From Candidatus Saccharicenans sp. (GTDB taxonomy: Bacteria; Acidobacteriota; Aminicenantia; Aminicenantales; Saccharicenantaceae), in NCBI GenBank assembly GCA_024653405.1, contig JANLGB010000003.1, forward strand, positions 1-11,957: a stretch of DNA of 11,957 nt, in the 5' to 3' direction. Below are positions 1 to 7,971 of this stretch, piece after piece. The position numbers and the translations under genes were made by a program. Position 1 is the stretch's first letter; every line of letters begins with the position of its first letter. The notes under the pieces are model-generated. The model was given only the letters and a program-made list of their open reading frames with translations, was not told where the DNA came from and did no database searches.

Positions 1-872
1 GATTTGCGGTATATCTCCAGCAATCGGCTCAGGTCAAGGTGGGTATATTTCTGGGTGGTGGCCAGGCTTTTATGACCGAGCAGCTCCTGGATAACCCTGA
101 GGTCCGCCCCTCGGCTCAACAGGTGGGAGGCGAATGAATGGCGGAGGGAATGGGGACTGATCTTGCGGAAAACCGCAATCTGTTTGAGCCGGCTCCGGAC
201 CAGCCTCTGGACCGACCTAGCGGTCAACCTTTCCCCGCGATAATTCAAGAAAAGAGCCGCTTCCGGAGTCCTCTTGGCCGCCAGCCGCGGACGCAAGGCC
301 AGGTATTCCCGCAGCCATTTTTCTGCCTGGCGGCCAAAGGGAACTATTCTTTCTTTCTTGCCCTTGCCCTTAACCCGCACCAGCCTTTCTCTTAAATGTA
401 GGTCCTCCAGGTCGAGGGCGGTCAGCTCCGAGACCCGCAGCCCGGAGGCATACAATAGTTCCAGAATGGCCCGGTCCCTGACATCCAGAGGTTCAGTCCG
501 GTCGACCGGCCATTCCAGGAATTGAGCCGTTTCTTCCTCGGTCAGAAAACCGGGGATTTTCTGTTCCTGCCGGGGCGTAGACAGGGCGCTGGCCGGATTA
601 TCATCCCGCCATTTCTTTCTCAGGCCGAATTCAAAAAAAGAGCGCATGGCCGCCAGCTTGCGAACGATCGAACTCTTTTTTAGCTTCCGCTCATGGAGCT
701 CGGCCAGGAAACCACGCAGAGCGAGGCTCTCGGCCGTTCTCCAAGTATAGCCGTTTTCCTTGAGATAAGCGGCCAGTTGATTCAGGTCACGGCGATAGCC
801 GGCAATGGTGTGGGGGGAAGCGTTTTTTTCGAACTTCAGAAAATCAAGAAACTGGTCAATCTCTTTTTTCAT
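1..872 (-). CDS. xerC: Tyrosine recombinase XerC (3' end beyond window)
   Basis: Site-specific tyrosine recombinase that, with a XerD partner, resolves chromosome dimers at dif sites. My own translation of the minus strand from the ATG at 872-870 is open to the window edge (290 full codons; the family is about 300, so only a few residues are missing). The N-terminal SAM-like core-binding domain covers about residues 1-95. The catalytic domain shows the full set of active-site residues: R146 in SGLRVSEL, K170 in GKGKKER, H241 and R244 in HSLRHSFASHLL, H267 in LLGHKSL, and the nucleophile Y276 in TTQKYTHL. Spacing matches E. coli XerC within a residue or two. The start overlaps the end of topA by 17 bases, so it is probably translated by coupling; only a weak GGAAAAG precedes the ATG. 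A XerD or single-Xer (XerH/XerA) role cannot be fully excluded, but the dprA-topA-xerC order favours XerC. Confidence 0.93.
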   Translation of the reverse strand, partial: MKKEIDQFLDFLKFEKNASPHTIAGYRRDLNQLAAYLKENGYTWRTAESLALRGFLAELHERKLKKSSIVRKLAAMRSFFEFGLRKKWRDDNPASALSTPRQEQKIPGFLTEEETAQFLEWPVDRTEPLDVRDRAILELLYASGLRVSELTALDLEDLHLRERLVRVKGKGKKERIVPFGRQAEKWLREYLALRPRLAAKRTPEAALFLNYRGERLTARSVQRLVRSRLKQIAVFRKISPHSLRHSFASHLLSRGADLRVIQELLGHKSLATTQKYTHLDLSRLLEIYRK

Positions 873-3234
873 CTTTTCCGGTCGCTGCAGCCGTCACCCC
901 GCCCCTGGCGGGTTCTTTATCTCCGGGTTTCTCCACGCCGGCCGGGGCTGGAATTCCCGGAGAAGTTGCCAGGTCTTCTGGGCCATAATCCACATAATCG
1001 CAGCTCCGGCAATAAAGGTAAGGCTTTTTCTTGGCCGGAGCTTTTTTCAGCAGAAACTTGGCCCCGCACTTCGGGCATTCCCGGGGAATGACCTCATCCC
1101 AGCTGGCAAACTTGCATTTTGGATAATGGCTGCAGCCATAAAAATATTTTCCCCGGCGGGTTTGGCGCTTGATGATGGTGCCGCCGCAGCCCAGGGGACA
1201 GGGCAGGCCGGTATCTATTTTTTCTTTTTTCTGGATATAATCGCAACGGGGATAATTGGAGCAGGCAATGAACGGCCCGAACTTCCCCCTCCGGTAGACC
1301 AAGGGTGAACCACACCGGGGACAGTTCTTTTCCGTTGGCTTGTTTTCTTTTTTCACCAGTGATTCTTTATAATCACACTGGGGATAGCCGGAACAAGCCT
1401 TGAACCGTCCATAGCGCCCTTCTTTTATGACCAGGTTTTTGCCGCATTTTGGACATTTATCTTCCACCGGAATGCCGTTTTTCTTGACCGATTCGGTTTC
1501 GTGCCCGCGCTCCAGGTATTGCTTTAGCAGCTGGTAATACTGCCTCAGGCTCTCCAGCCAGTCGGCCTGACCGTCGCTGATGCGGTCAAGCCTTTCTTCC
1601 ATTCTGGCCGTGAACTTGTAATCAAAGAGTTCGGCAAAATTCTTGACCAGAAAATCGGTGACAAACAGGCCGAGGTCGGTTGGCCGGAAGCGACCTTCCT
1701 CTTTCACCACGTAGGTCCGATCCTGCAGGGTAGTGATGATGGGAGCATAGGTGCTGGGCCGCCCGATGCCCCTGGCCTCCAGCTCTTTTACCAGGGTGGC
1801 TTCGGTATAGCGCGGCGGCGGCTGGGTGAAATTCTGCTTGCTCTCGAGGTCGACCAGGCTGAGCCTTTCCCCTTCCCGGGCCGTCGGCAGCTGACCCGCC
1901 TCTTTGTCCCCGGCCTCTTCCGGCCTGGTCTTATTATTGCCATTGAGGTTGTTTTCAAAGCGCAGGTTCTGTTTCTCATAGAGCTCCAGGAAGCCCTTAA
2001 ACTTGATCACTTCGCCCCTGGCCACGAACCCGTAGCGGTCTACCCCGATCTCAAACTGGGTTTCTTCCACCTCGGCCGGGCTCATCTGCGAGGCCAGAAA
2101 CCGGTTCCAGATCAGCCGGTAAAGGTCGTATTCATCTTTTTTAAGATAGGGTTTGACCTTTTCCGGGGTCAGTTCCAGGTGGGTCGGGCGGATGGCTTCG
2201 TGAGCTTCCTGGGCCGTTTTTCTCGACTTGTGCGGAGCAGCCTTGGCCGGAACAAATTCCGGGCCGAAGTTCTCAGCGATATATTTCCTGGCCGCCTGCC
2301 GGGCCAGCTCTGATATCCGCACTGAATCGGTGCGCATGTAAGTAATCAATCCGACCGGGCCCATCTCTCCCAGCTCCAGGCCTTCGTAAAGCCTCTGGGC
2401 CACCATCATGGTCTTCTTAACCGGGAAACGAAGCAGGCGATAAGCATCCTGCTGCATGGTGGAAGTGATGTAGGGCGCGGGAGGGTTTTTCTTCCTGGCT
2501 TTGACCTGAATTTTTTCCAGGATAAAAGGCTGTCGGCGACAAATTTCCAGGATAGCCTGGGCCGACTTTTCGTCCCGGACCCGGGCTTTCTTGCCGTCAA
2601 TTTTCGTCAGCAAGGCCCTGAATTCGGGCGGGTTCTCGGCCCTCAGGATAGCGGCTATGGTCCAGTATTCTTCCGGCTTGAAGTCCCGGATTTCCCGTTC
2701 ACGGTCACAGATTAATCTCAGGGCCACCGATTGCACCCGGCCGGCGCTCAAGCCACGACCGATTTTTTTCCAGAGCAGAGGGCTGATGAGATAACCGACC
2801 AGGCGGTCAAGGATTCTCCTGGTCTGTTGAGCGTTAATCTTGTTCTGGTCGAGCGGTCCCAGCCTGGCAAAGGCCTCTTTAATGGCTTCCTCGGTAATTT
2901 CGTGGAAAACCGCCCGGTAAACATTCGCGTTCTCCGTTTCCAGCAACTGGCTCAGGTGCCAGGAAATGGCTTCACCCTCGCGGTCGGGGTCGGCCGCCAG
3001 GATGACTTTCTCCGCCTCCCGGGCCAGTTTCCGGAGTTCGGCCACCAGGCGTTTCCTCTCCGGAATTATTTGATAGGTAGGTTTGAAATCATTTTTCAGG
3101 TCGACCCCCAGCCGGCTTTTAGGAAGGTCACAGACGTGACCCATAGAAGCCTTGACCAGATAACCGGAACCCAGGTAGCGGTTGACGGTCTTGGCCTTGG
3201 CCGGGGATTCGACGATAACTAAGGCTTTACCCAC
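856..3234 (-). CDS. topA: DNA topoisomerase I (type IA)
   Basis: Relaxes negatively supercoiled DNA by transient single-strand cleavage. The 792-residue product begins with the TOPRIM domain: VIVESPAKAKT with E9, and DPDREGE with D82, D84 and E86 for Mg2+ binding. The active-site tyrosine is Y299 followed by R301 in GLITYMRTDS, and HEAIRPT at 344-350 is also conserved. The C-terminus carries four zinc-ribbon modules with cysteine sets at about 594/597/614/620, 638/641/658/664, 679/683/701/707 and 720/723/742/745, then a low-complexity tail. The start is GTG, placed directly after the dprA TGA with no gap; AGGAGA lies 8 bases upstream inside the end of dprA. No in-frame ATG fits the N-terminus better. 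Its end overlaps xerC by 17 bases. Length and domain order are those of a complete enzyme. Confidence 0.97.
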   Translation of the reverse strand: MGKALVIVESPAKAKTVNRYLGSGYLVKASMGHVCDLPKSRLGVDLKNDFKPTYQIIPERKRLVAELRKLAREAEKVILAADPDREGEAISWHLSQLLETENANVYRAVFHEITEEAIKEAFARLGPLDQNKINAQQTRRILDRLVGYLISPLLWKKIGRGLSAGRVQSVALRLICDREREIRDFKPEEYWTIAAILRAENPPEFRALLTKIDGKKARVRDEKSAQAILEICRRQPFILEKIQVKARKKNPPAPYITSTMQQDAYRLLRFPVKKTMMVAQRLYEGLELGEMGPVGLITYMRTDSVRISELARQAARKYIAENFGPEFVPAKAAPHKSRKTAQEAHEAIRPTHLELTPEKVKPYLKKDEYDLYRLIWNRFLASQMSPAEVEETQFEIGVDRYGFVARGEVIKFKGFLELYEKQNLRFENNLNGNNKTRPEEAGDKEAGQLPTAREGERLSLVDLESKQNFTQPPPRYTEATLVKELEARGIGRPSTYAPIITTLQDRTYVVKEEGRFRPTDLGLFVTDFLVKNFAELFDYKFTARMEERLDRISDGQADWLESLRQYYQLLKQYLERGHETESVKKNGIPVEDKCPKCGKNLVIKEGRYGRFKACSGYPQCDYKESLVKKENKPTEKNCPRCGSPLVYRRGKFGPFIACSNYPRCDYIQKKEKIDTGLPCPLGCGGTIIKRQTRRGKYFYGCSHYPKCKFASWDEVIPRECPKCGAKFLLKKAPAKKKPYLYCRSCDYVDYGPEDLATSPGIPAPAGVEKPGDKEPARGGVTAAATGKDEKRD

Positions 3235-4350
3235 TCAATTTCTCCTGCGGAAAAATTTCCCGGCTTCCTGCAGCACCAGGTCTTTCATCTCCAGGCTGAG
3301 CAGGACGGTCAGCAGCTCAGCCACCGACATCTGAATTTTATCAGATAAATCATCGATGTGAATAAGAGAGGTCCCGGGCAGAGCCTGATAGACCTCCTTC
3401 TCCCGTCCTTCCAGCTCCGGGCACGACCGCTTTTTCTCGGCCAGCCGGCTGAGGGCTGCTTCCTTCCAGGGTGAAGGCAACTCCAACAGAACGTCCTCGG
3501 TCGACTCAACCAGCTTGGCTCCCTGCCTGATCAGGAAATTGGTACCGCGGCTGAGGTCCGAGTCAACCGGGCCAGGCACGGCCAGGACTTCTCGGCCCTG
3601 GTCGGCTGCCAGCCGGGCGGTAATTAGAGCGCCCGACTTGAAGCTGGCCTGGACCACCAGGCAGGCCAGACTGAGCCCGCTGATTACCCGGTTACGCAGC
3701 GGGAAATGAAAGCCGAGGGGCTCAGAGTCCAGCGGATATTCGCTAACCACCGCTCCCTTCTCAGCGATTCTGTCTGCCAGCATCCTGTTTTCCTTTGGAT
3801 AGATGTTCTCCAGGCCGGAACCGAGGACGGCTACTGTCCGGCCTCCCCTGAGGGCCCCCCGGTGAGCCAGCGTGTCTATGCCCCTGGCCAGACCGCTGAC
3901 CACCACCAGCCCGCAGGCCGCCAGTTCTTCCGACAACCTGTCAGCCAGCAGCTTCCCGTAAGGGCTCGGCCTCCTGGAGCCGACCACGGCCACGGCGGCC
4001 CAGCTCAGGATTTCAGGCTGGCCAAGGCAATAAAGGACTAGGGGCGGTTCCACCACCTCCCGGAGCAACCGGGGATACCGGTCGTCTTCAAAGGTTAAAA
4101 GAGTATACTCTTTTTTGACCAGCTTCTCAAGTTCGGCCTCGGCCCGGTCCAGCCATTCTCCCGAACAGAGCTTTTTCCGGGCAGCCGGCCTGATTTTAAG
4201 ATTATCAAGGAAGGTCTCATCGGGCGGGAATAACCCTTCCGCCCTGTCCAGCAGCTTCAGGGCTTTTCCCACCGGCAGCAGTCCCTCGCTGACCAGGTAA
4301 TTCAGCCCCAACCAGCACTGCTGTCGTTTTTCGGACTTCACTTCTGGCAA
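3235..4350 (-). CDS. dprA: DNA processing protein DprA/Smf
   Basis: Rossmann-fold single-strand DNA-binding protein that loads RecA on incoming DNA during natural transformation; it is also widespread in bacteria not known to be competent. The 371-residue product has an N-terminal helical region (about 1-80), the core fold with VGSRRPSPYG (123-132), SGLARGID (152-159), a GSGLENIYP segment (177-185) and SGALITARLA (239-248), and a C-terminal winged-helix-like DML1 domain (about 310-371). The start is uncertain. The TTG at 4350 overlaps the uspA end by 13 bases; an in-frame GTG three codons later (4341-4339) overlaps the uspA TGA as GTGA, a typical coupling arrangement. Neither has a clear Shine-Dalgarno. 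The gene abuts topA exactly, and this neighbour order (dprA-topA-xerC) is common in bacteria. Confidence 0.95.
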   Translation of the reverse strand: MPEVKSEKRQQCWLGLNYLVSEGLLPVGKALKLLDRAEGLFPPDETFLDNLKIRPAARKKLCSGEWLDRAEAELEKLVKKEYTLLTFEDDRYPRLLREVVEPPLVLYCLGQPEILSWAAVAVVGSRRPSPYGKLLADRLSEELAACGLVVVSGLARGIDTLAHRGALRGGRTVAVLGSGLENIYPKENRMLADRIAEKGAVVSEYPLDSEPLGFHFPLRNRVISGLSLACLVVQASFKSGALITARLAADQGREVLAVPGPVDSDLSRGTNFLIRQGAKLVESTEDVLLELPSPWKEAALSRLAEKKRSCPELEGREKEVYQALPGTSLIHIDDLSDKIQMSVAELLTVLLSLEMKDLVLQEAGKFFRRRN

Positions 4351-5213
4351 AAAACCGAGGGCAGCGCCAGCACCGGGACGGTCGAATAGGAAATGACCTT
4401 CTCGGTGGTGCTGCCCAAGAAAAATCTTTCCAGCGCCGAGACACAGGTCGACATGACAATCAGGTCAAGTTTATGCCTGGCGGCATAGGTCACGATGCCG
4501 GCCGGGGCATTCAGGTCGCGCACCACCACTTCCTTGATTTCAAAGTCGGCTTTTTTCTTCTTCCGGCTTTTGAGTCTGGCCAGGGCCTCGTCCATCATCT
4601 TTTTTATTTCGTCGGGTGAAAACTTGAAATCATAGAGCTCCAGGATATAGAGCAGGGTCAGGCTGGCTTTCAGGGTGGAAGCCAGGCCCCAGGCATAGTT
4701 TCTTTCCCGTTCTTCAGCGGCTGAGAAATCCGTGGGCACCAGGATACTCTCTATTTTCGGCTGAATTCTTTTCTTGGGTACGACCAGCACCGGCACCCGC
4801 GACCGCCGCAGGACTTGGTTGGCTACGCTGCCCAGCAGGATTTTTTCTAGGGCCGACAGGCCCTTGCGCCCTATGGCTATCAGCTGGCATTTCTCCTTTT
4901 CGGCCACCTCGGCAATCTTCCTCCCGGCCGAACCAGTCTCAACTATTATCTTGGAAAATTTAATCGCATTCTTTTCGGACAGCCGTTGCAGCTTTTTCAG
5001 GGCCTGTTCCCGGCTCTTTTCCTGCTTTTCCATCAGTTCAGCCACCACCACTCCCCGGGTTTCATAAAGAGCCGGAGCGAAATCAGGCACCACGTGCAGG
5101 GCCTTGAGGCCGGCCCCGAAGCGTCCGGCCAGGTAATTGGCGTAGGCTAAAGCCGTCAGCGATTCGCCAGAAAAATCAGTCGCCCAGAGGATGCTCTTGA
5201 CTTGATTGTTCAC
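4338..5213 (-). CDS. Tandem universal stress protein (UspA family)
   Basis: Cytoplasmic protein made of two fused Usp domains, about residues 1-147 and 153-291. Usp proteins are induced by starvation and other stress, and many bind ATP. Domain 1 has the ATP-binding signature G-x2-G-x9-G-S (G115, G118, G128, S129) and the early Asp (D13). Domain 2 repeats the fold (VPTDFS at 159-164) but its signature is degenerate: S255 and V258 stand where the first two glycines should be, while G267-S268 remain. Domain 2 is therefore probably not a normal ATP site. The start is GTG with AGGAG at 5226-5222, about 8 bases upstream. It is the first gene of the uspA-dprA-topA-xerC cluster and its end overlaps dprA. 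A link between stress response and this DNA-maintenance operon is suggested by layout only. Confidence 0.92.
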   Translation of the reverse strand: MNNQVKSILWATDFSGESLTALAYANYLAGRFGAGLKALHVVPDFAPALYETRGVVVAELMEKQEKSREQALKKLQRLSEKNAIKFSKIIVETGSAGRKIAEVAEKEKCQLIAIGRKGLSALEKILLGSVANQVLRRSRVPVLVVPKKRIQPKIESILVPTDFSAAEERERNYAWGLASTLKASLTLLYILELYDFKFSPDEIKKMMDEALARLKSRKKKKADFEIKEVVVRDLNAPAGIVTYAARHKLDLIVMSTCVSALERFFLGSTTEKVISYSTVPVLALPSVFCQK

Positions 5214-5221
5214 GTTTGCCT

Positions 5222-5272
5222 CTCCTTACTGCTTTTTGACGATTTTACCACACTCGGGACGACATCTTACAA
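5222..5272 (-). promoter_or_regulatory. Candidate promoter and RBS for the uspA-dprA-topA-xerC unit
   Basis: On the minus strand a TTGTAA (5272-5267) is followed after 19 bases by TAAAAT (5247-5242) preceded by TG-G, then AGGAG at 5226-5222 before the GTG start at 5213. The 19-base spacing is longer than the 17-base optimum, so the -35 assignment is weak; the -10 and the RBS are better supported. It is the most plausible promoter for the four-gene unit because the gap to the upstream transporter gene (233 bases) is the only sizeable one there. Confidence 0.3.
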
Positions 5273-5360
5273 CCTTTTTTCATCAATATAGACGTTATGG
5301 AAATAATTTATTCTCACCCGGCCTGGATTTTACAAACGAAATAATGTCCCAGTCATCAGG

Positions 5361-5382
5361 AAAAAAGGAGCCCCCACCGGCT
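5361..5382 (-). terminator. Possible weak intrinsic terminator after the CNT transporter gene
   Basis: Read on the minus strand, a short AGCC-(6)-GGCT hairpin (5382-5369) is followed by CC and six T residues (5366-5361). The stem is only four pairs, so it would be weak. A second small hairpin (GTCAG/CTGAC, 5388-5405) lies just before it. Position 65-85 bases past the transporter stop is right for a terminator. Confidence 0.35.
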
Positions 5383-5446
5383 TAACGGTCAGAGGTCCGG
5401 CTGACAGCCCAAGCGGCCGGCCGCCGGGGGAACGCGGAGGTAGCGG

Positions 5447-6757
5447 TCACCGCCCGAAGAGGACAGAAGAGCCCGTATAAAAAACCCCAGCCACAGCCCC
5501 GGTCAGGAGGCAGGCCAAGGTGGCGGCCAGTAAAGCCTTAAAGCCCAGGCGGGATAGGTCTTTAAGCCGCCCCGGAGCCAAGGCGCCTATCCCCCCGACA
5601 AAGATGGCCAGGGAAGCCACGTGGGCGAAGCCGCACAGGGCATAGGAAGCGATGATGGCCGAGCGCGGGTCATGGAAGGCGCCGGATTGCAACATCTCTG
5701 CTAGATGCTGGTAGCTCACCAGCTCGGTCGCCACCACTCTCTCTCCCAGAAGCCTGGCCACCAGGTGAGCGTCCTGGGGATTGACCCCTATGACCAGGGT
5801 CAAGGGATAGAAAACATAACTTAGAAGTCCGGAGACCTGCCACTGGAGGCTCCAGCCCAGGAGCTGGTTCAAGTAGCCCCCCAGCCAGCCCAGGACCAGG
5901 TCCAGCAGGGCCAGCAGCCCCAGGAAGGCCAGCAACAGGGCGATAATTCCGCCCAGCAGCTTCAGGCCGGCATTGGCCCCGTTGATGATGGCCATGATTA
6001 GGTTATCTTCCTTTTCGTAATAGGGTTTAACATCCAGCCCGAGGGTCAGTGGTTGCCCGGTCTCCGGGAACATCAACTTGGCAGTGACCAGGGCCGCCGG
6101 GGCCGACAGGATGGAGGCGGACACCAGGTGGCCGGCAATGGTCGGCAATCCGGTCCTGAGGACCATCACATAAAGCGACAGCACCGAAGAGGCAATCGTG
6201 GCCAGGCCGGCAGTCAGAATGGTGCCCAGCTCAGAATAGGTCATCTGCTGGAGATAAGGTCTGACCACCAGCGATGATTCCACCCCGACAAAGATGTTGC
6301 TGGAAACGCAGAGCGACTCGGCTCCGCTTATCTTCATCAACCTGGTGAAGACCCTGGCGAAAAGCTGAATCAGAAAGGGCATGACCCGGAGGTAATAGAG
6401 GGCTCCAACCAGAGCCGCAAAAAACACCACCGTCGGCAGGGCCTGAAAGGCCAGAATAAAGCCCAGGGAAGTTTCACCACTGTCATTGCTGGTACCGGGG
6501 GGCAGGGCCAGACGGCCGAAGAGAAACTTAATTCCGGCGGTGGCACTGTCCAGCACCCGGACCACCACCTCATTAACCACCAGGAACAGTTTGCCCCCGG
6601 CCGGGACCAGAAAAATAAAAAAAGCAAACAGGAGTTGCAATCCCAGTCCCCAGCCTACCACCTTCCAGTTTATTATTTTTTTGCTGGAAGAAAATAACCA
6701 GGCCAGGAAAGATAGGAACAGGATGCCTGCCAGGCTCAAGATATTTGGGTAGCTCAT
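5447..6757 (-). CDS. Concentrative nucleoside transporter (CNT/NupC family)
   Basis: Inner-membrane secondary transporter, by family a Na+- or H+-driven nucleoside importer. The 436-residue product is strongly hydrophobic throughout. Family landmarks are SSNIFVGVESSLVVRPYL (152-169), SAPAALVTAKLMFPE (218-231), ATELVSY (343-349, counterpart of the NEFV motif with E345), and ALCGFAHVASLAIFVGGIGAL (373-393). Two substrate-site motifs differ from the usual CNT pattern. The hairpin motif normally GQTE(A/S)PL reads GVESSL, one residue shorter, and the usual GFAN reads GFAH (H379). The fold assignment is secure, but the transported nucleoside is uncertain. The start is ATG with a GGGGG stretch about 6-7 bases upstream; a candidate promoter and inverted repeat lie directly in front. 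It appears to be a single-gene transcript. Confidence 0.9.
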   Translation of the reverse strand: MSYPNILSLAGILFLSFLAWLFSSSKKIINWKVVGWGLGLQLLFAFFIFLVPAGGKLFLVVNEVVVRVLDSATAGIKFLFGRLALPPGTSNDSGETSLGFILAFQALPTVVFFAALVGALYYLRVMPFLIQLFARVFTRLMKISGAESLCVSSNIFVGVESSLVVRPYLQQMTYSELGTILTAGLATIASSVLSLYVMVLRTGLPTIAGHLVSASILSAPAALVTAKLMFPETGQPLTLGLDVKPYYEKEDNLIMAIINGANAGLKLLGGIIALLLAFLGLLALLDLVLGWLGGYLNQLLGWSLQWQVSGLLSYVFYPLTLVIGVNPQDAHLVARLLGERVVATELVSYQHLAEMLQSGAFHDPRSAIIASYALCGFAHVASLAIFVGGIGALAPGRLKDLSRLGFKALLAATLACLLTGAVAGVFYTGSSVLFGR

Positions 6758-6772
6758 AGCCGACCCCCGGAA

Positions 6773-6823
6773 CAGAAAGTTCAGTCAGTTCTAAATTCTA
6801 TTCATTCCTTTCTGACTGGGCAA
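6773..6823 (-). promoter_or_regulatory. Candidate promoter with overlapping inverted repeats ahead of the CNT transporter
   Basis: On the minus strand TTGCCC (6823-6818) is followed after exactly 17 bases by TAGAAT (6800-6795), a good -10 match. The arms CAGTCAG (6818-6812) and CTGACTG (6788-6782) form a perfect 7-bp inverted repeat bracketing the -10, with arms about 30 bases centre to centre, as expected of an operator. A second pair, CAGAAAG/CTTTCTG (6814-6808 with 6779-6773), overlaps the first. The start codon follows at 6757. Confidence 0.45.
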
Positions 6824-6852
6824 CCATAATAACTCCGGCGCTCCACCAGGCG

Positions 6853-7086
6853 TTAGCTAATTTCCACCCACTTCAGCCGGGAGCTCTCGCCCCGTATTAT
6901 TTTTAACCGCTGCCGGGGGAGTCGGAGATGGTCTGACAGCAGTTCCAGCAGCTCCTGGTTGGCCCGGCCTTTTTCCGGAGACGAAAGCAGCCTGGCCTTG
7001 AATTCCGTTTCTGACAGACGGACGAGCTCCTGGCGCGAGGCTTTGGGTTGCACCCGGACTACCAGGATTTTCCTATCAGTCGTCAT
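6853..7086 (-). CDS. DUF167/YggU-family small protein
   Basis: Small cytoplasmic protein of 77 residues from the UPF0235/DUF167 family, whose biochemical role is not established. The family pattern is clear: RVQPKASR (11-18), a short strand region, PEKGRAN (37-43) followed by a helix, and GESSRLK (66-72) near the end. It is a little shorter than many members (about 95-100), but all conserved blocks are present, so it is probably complete. The ATG at 7086 has an AAAGG stretch about 11 bases upstream. It lies 88 bases after the DUF1573 gene on the same strand and no terminator is visible between them, so the two may be cotranscribed. Confidence 0.85.
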   Translation of the reverse strand: MTTDRKILVVRVQPKASRQELVRLSETEFKARLLSSPEKGRANQELLELLSDHLRLPRQRLKIIRGESSRLKWVEIS

Positions 7087-7174
7087 TATGAAGCAACCTT
7101 TTTCAGGGACCGCCGCACTCGGAATTCCTGATTGCCGGACGGCTGGGTCTTCTCTCCGGTTAATGGCCCGACCA

Positions 7175-7966
7175 TCATTTTATGCCCAGGACCTGGGCAT
7201 ATTTCTCAAAAAGCCGGCGCAGCTCCTCTTTACTCACCACATAGCGGCTGATGAAAACCGACAGGGTGGGGCGGACCGGGTCATTGGACTTGATGAGGAC
7301 GTATTCTCGCTGGGGGCCGGTCCGGCCTTCCCTTACCGGCAACTGGGCTTTCAGTTCGATTTCCCGACCGGCAGGAATTTTGTAGGGAAAATTTATTTTC
7401 CTCTCCCCGACCAGGAAGGTAAAATCAGGATTGTCTATATCAAAGACCAGTTCCAGCTGGCCGCTGTTCCTGACCTTGATCCTGGCTTCTGAACTTTCTC
7501 CTTCCAGCACCAGTCCCAGGTCCAAGTTGTAAGGTTCCAGCTCAATCCTGGGGGCCGGTCCGGTTTCCACCTCAGCTGTAATCGTTAGCTCCAGCCTGGG
7601 CTTTTTGGGATCATTGCTCTCGAAGTAAACGTACTTGGTGACTTGGCCGGAGTAGCCCCTGGAATCAAAGGTAACCTTGATCCGGCCCTCCTGTCCGGGA
7701 GCGATTTCCTTCTTTGAAACCAGGGCGGCCGCACAGCCACAGGAGGTGCTAACCCTGTTCACTACCAGCACCGCTGTTCCGGTATTCCGGAAGACAAATT
7801 CATGTTCGACCACTTGGCCCTGTTTGATGCGGCCAAAATTCCAGCTATCCTCCAGGAATTCCACCCGGGGCATTTTGGCCTGGGGAGCGGCGGGCAGCCA
7901 CATAGCCGACAGCAAAACCATAAAAAGAACCCAGATTATTGCCTGGCCTGACCTGGATAGCCTCAT
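7175..7966 (-). CDS. Exported DUF1573 protein (two Ig-like repeats)
   Basis: Predicted secreted or periplasmic protein of unknown function. I place the start at the ATG 7966-7964 (263 residues) because it has GGGAGG five bases upstream and gives a clean signal peptide: MRLSRSG, a hydrophobic stretch to about residue 24, and a likely cleavage near AAPQA (26-30). There is no lipobox cysteine. The mature part begins with a typical DUF1573 domain (about 35-133): FGRIKQGQ, FRNTG, the conserved TSCGC pair C76/C78, and ESNDP (116-120). A second, more diverged Ig-like repeat follows (about 140-241) with a similar KSNDP at 226-230, then a short helical tail. The open frame continues to an ATG at 8086, but that extension is not protein-like and would hide the signal peptide. 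Such domains usually occur in cell-surface or envelope proteins. Confidence 0.88.
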   Translation of the reverse strand: MRLSRSGQAIIWVLFMVLLSAMWLPAAPQAKMPRVEFLEDSWNFGRIKQGQVVEHEFVFRNTGTAVLVVNRVSTSCGCAAALVSKKEIAPGQEGRIKVTFDSRGYSGQVTKYVYFESNDPKKPRLELTITAEVETGPAPRIELEPYNLDLGLVLEGESSEARIKVRNSGQLELVFDIDNPDFTFLVGERKINFPYKIPAGREIELKAQLPVREGRTGPQREYVLIKSNDPVRPTLSVFISRYVVSKEELRRLFEKYAQVLGIK

Positions 7967-7971
7967 GTTAG

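Noticed and set aside
2731..3222. A 163-codon open frame on the plus strand opposite topA
   Set aside because: It is antisense to a certain gene, has no recognisable domain and no good ribosome-binding site; GC-rich coding DNA gives such frames by chance. The same holds for 805-1308, 3706-4041, 6959-7492 and 7677-8285.
5413..5432. GC-only palindromic stretch with GGCCGGCC after the transporter gene
   Set aside because: No T-run follows it, and GGCC/CCGG words are frequent all over this window, so it is not called as a terminator or repeat.
7087..7174. Gap between the DUF167 and DUF1573 genes with an imperfect CCG/CGG hairpin and GGAATTCC
   Set aside because: The hairpin has a bulge and no T-run, so it is not supported as a terminator; the palindrome is short enough for chance.
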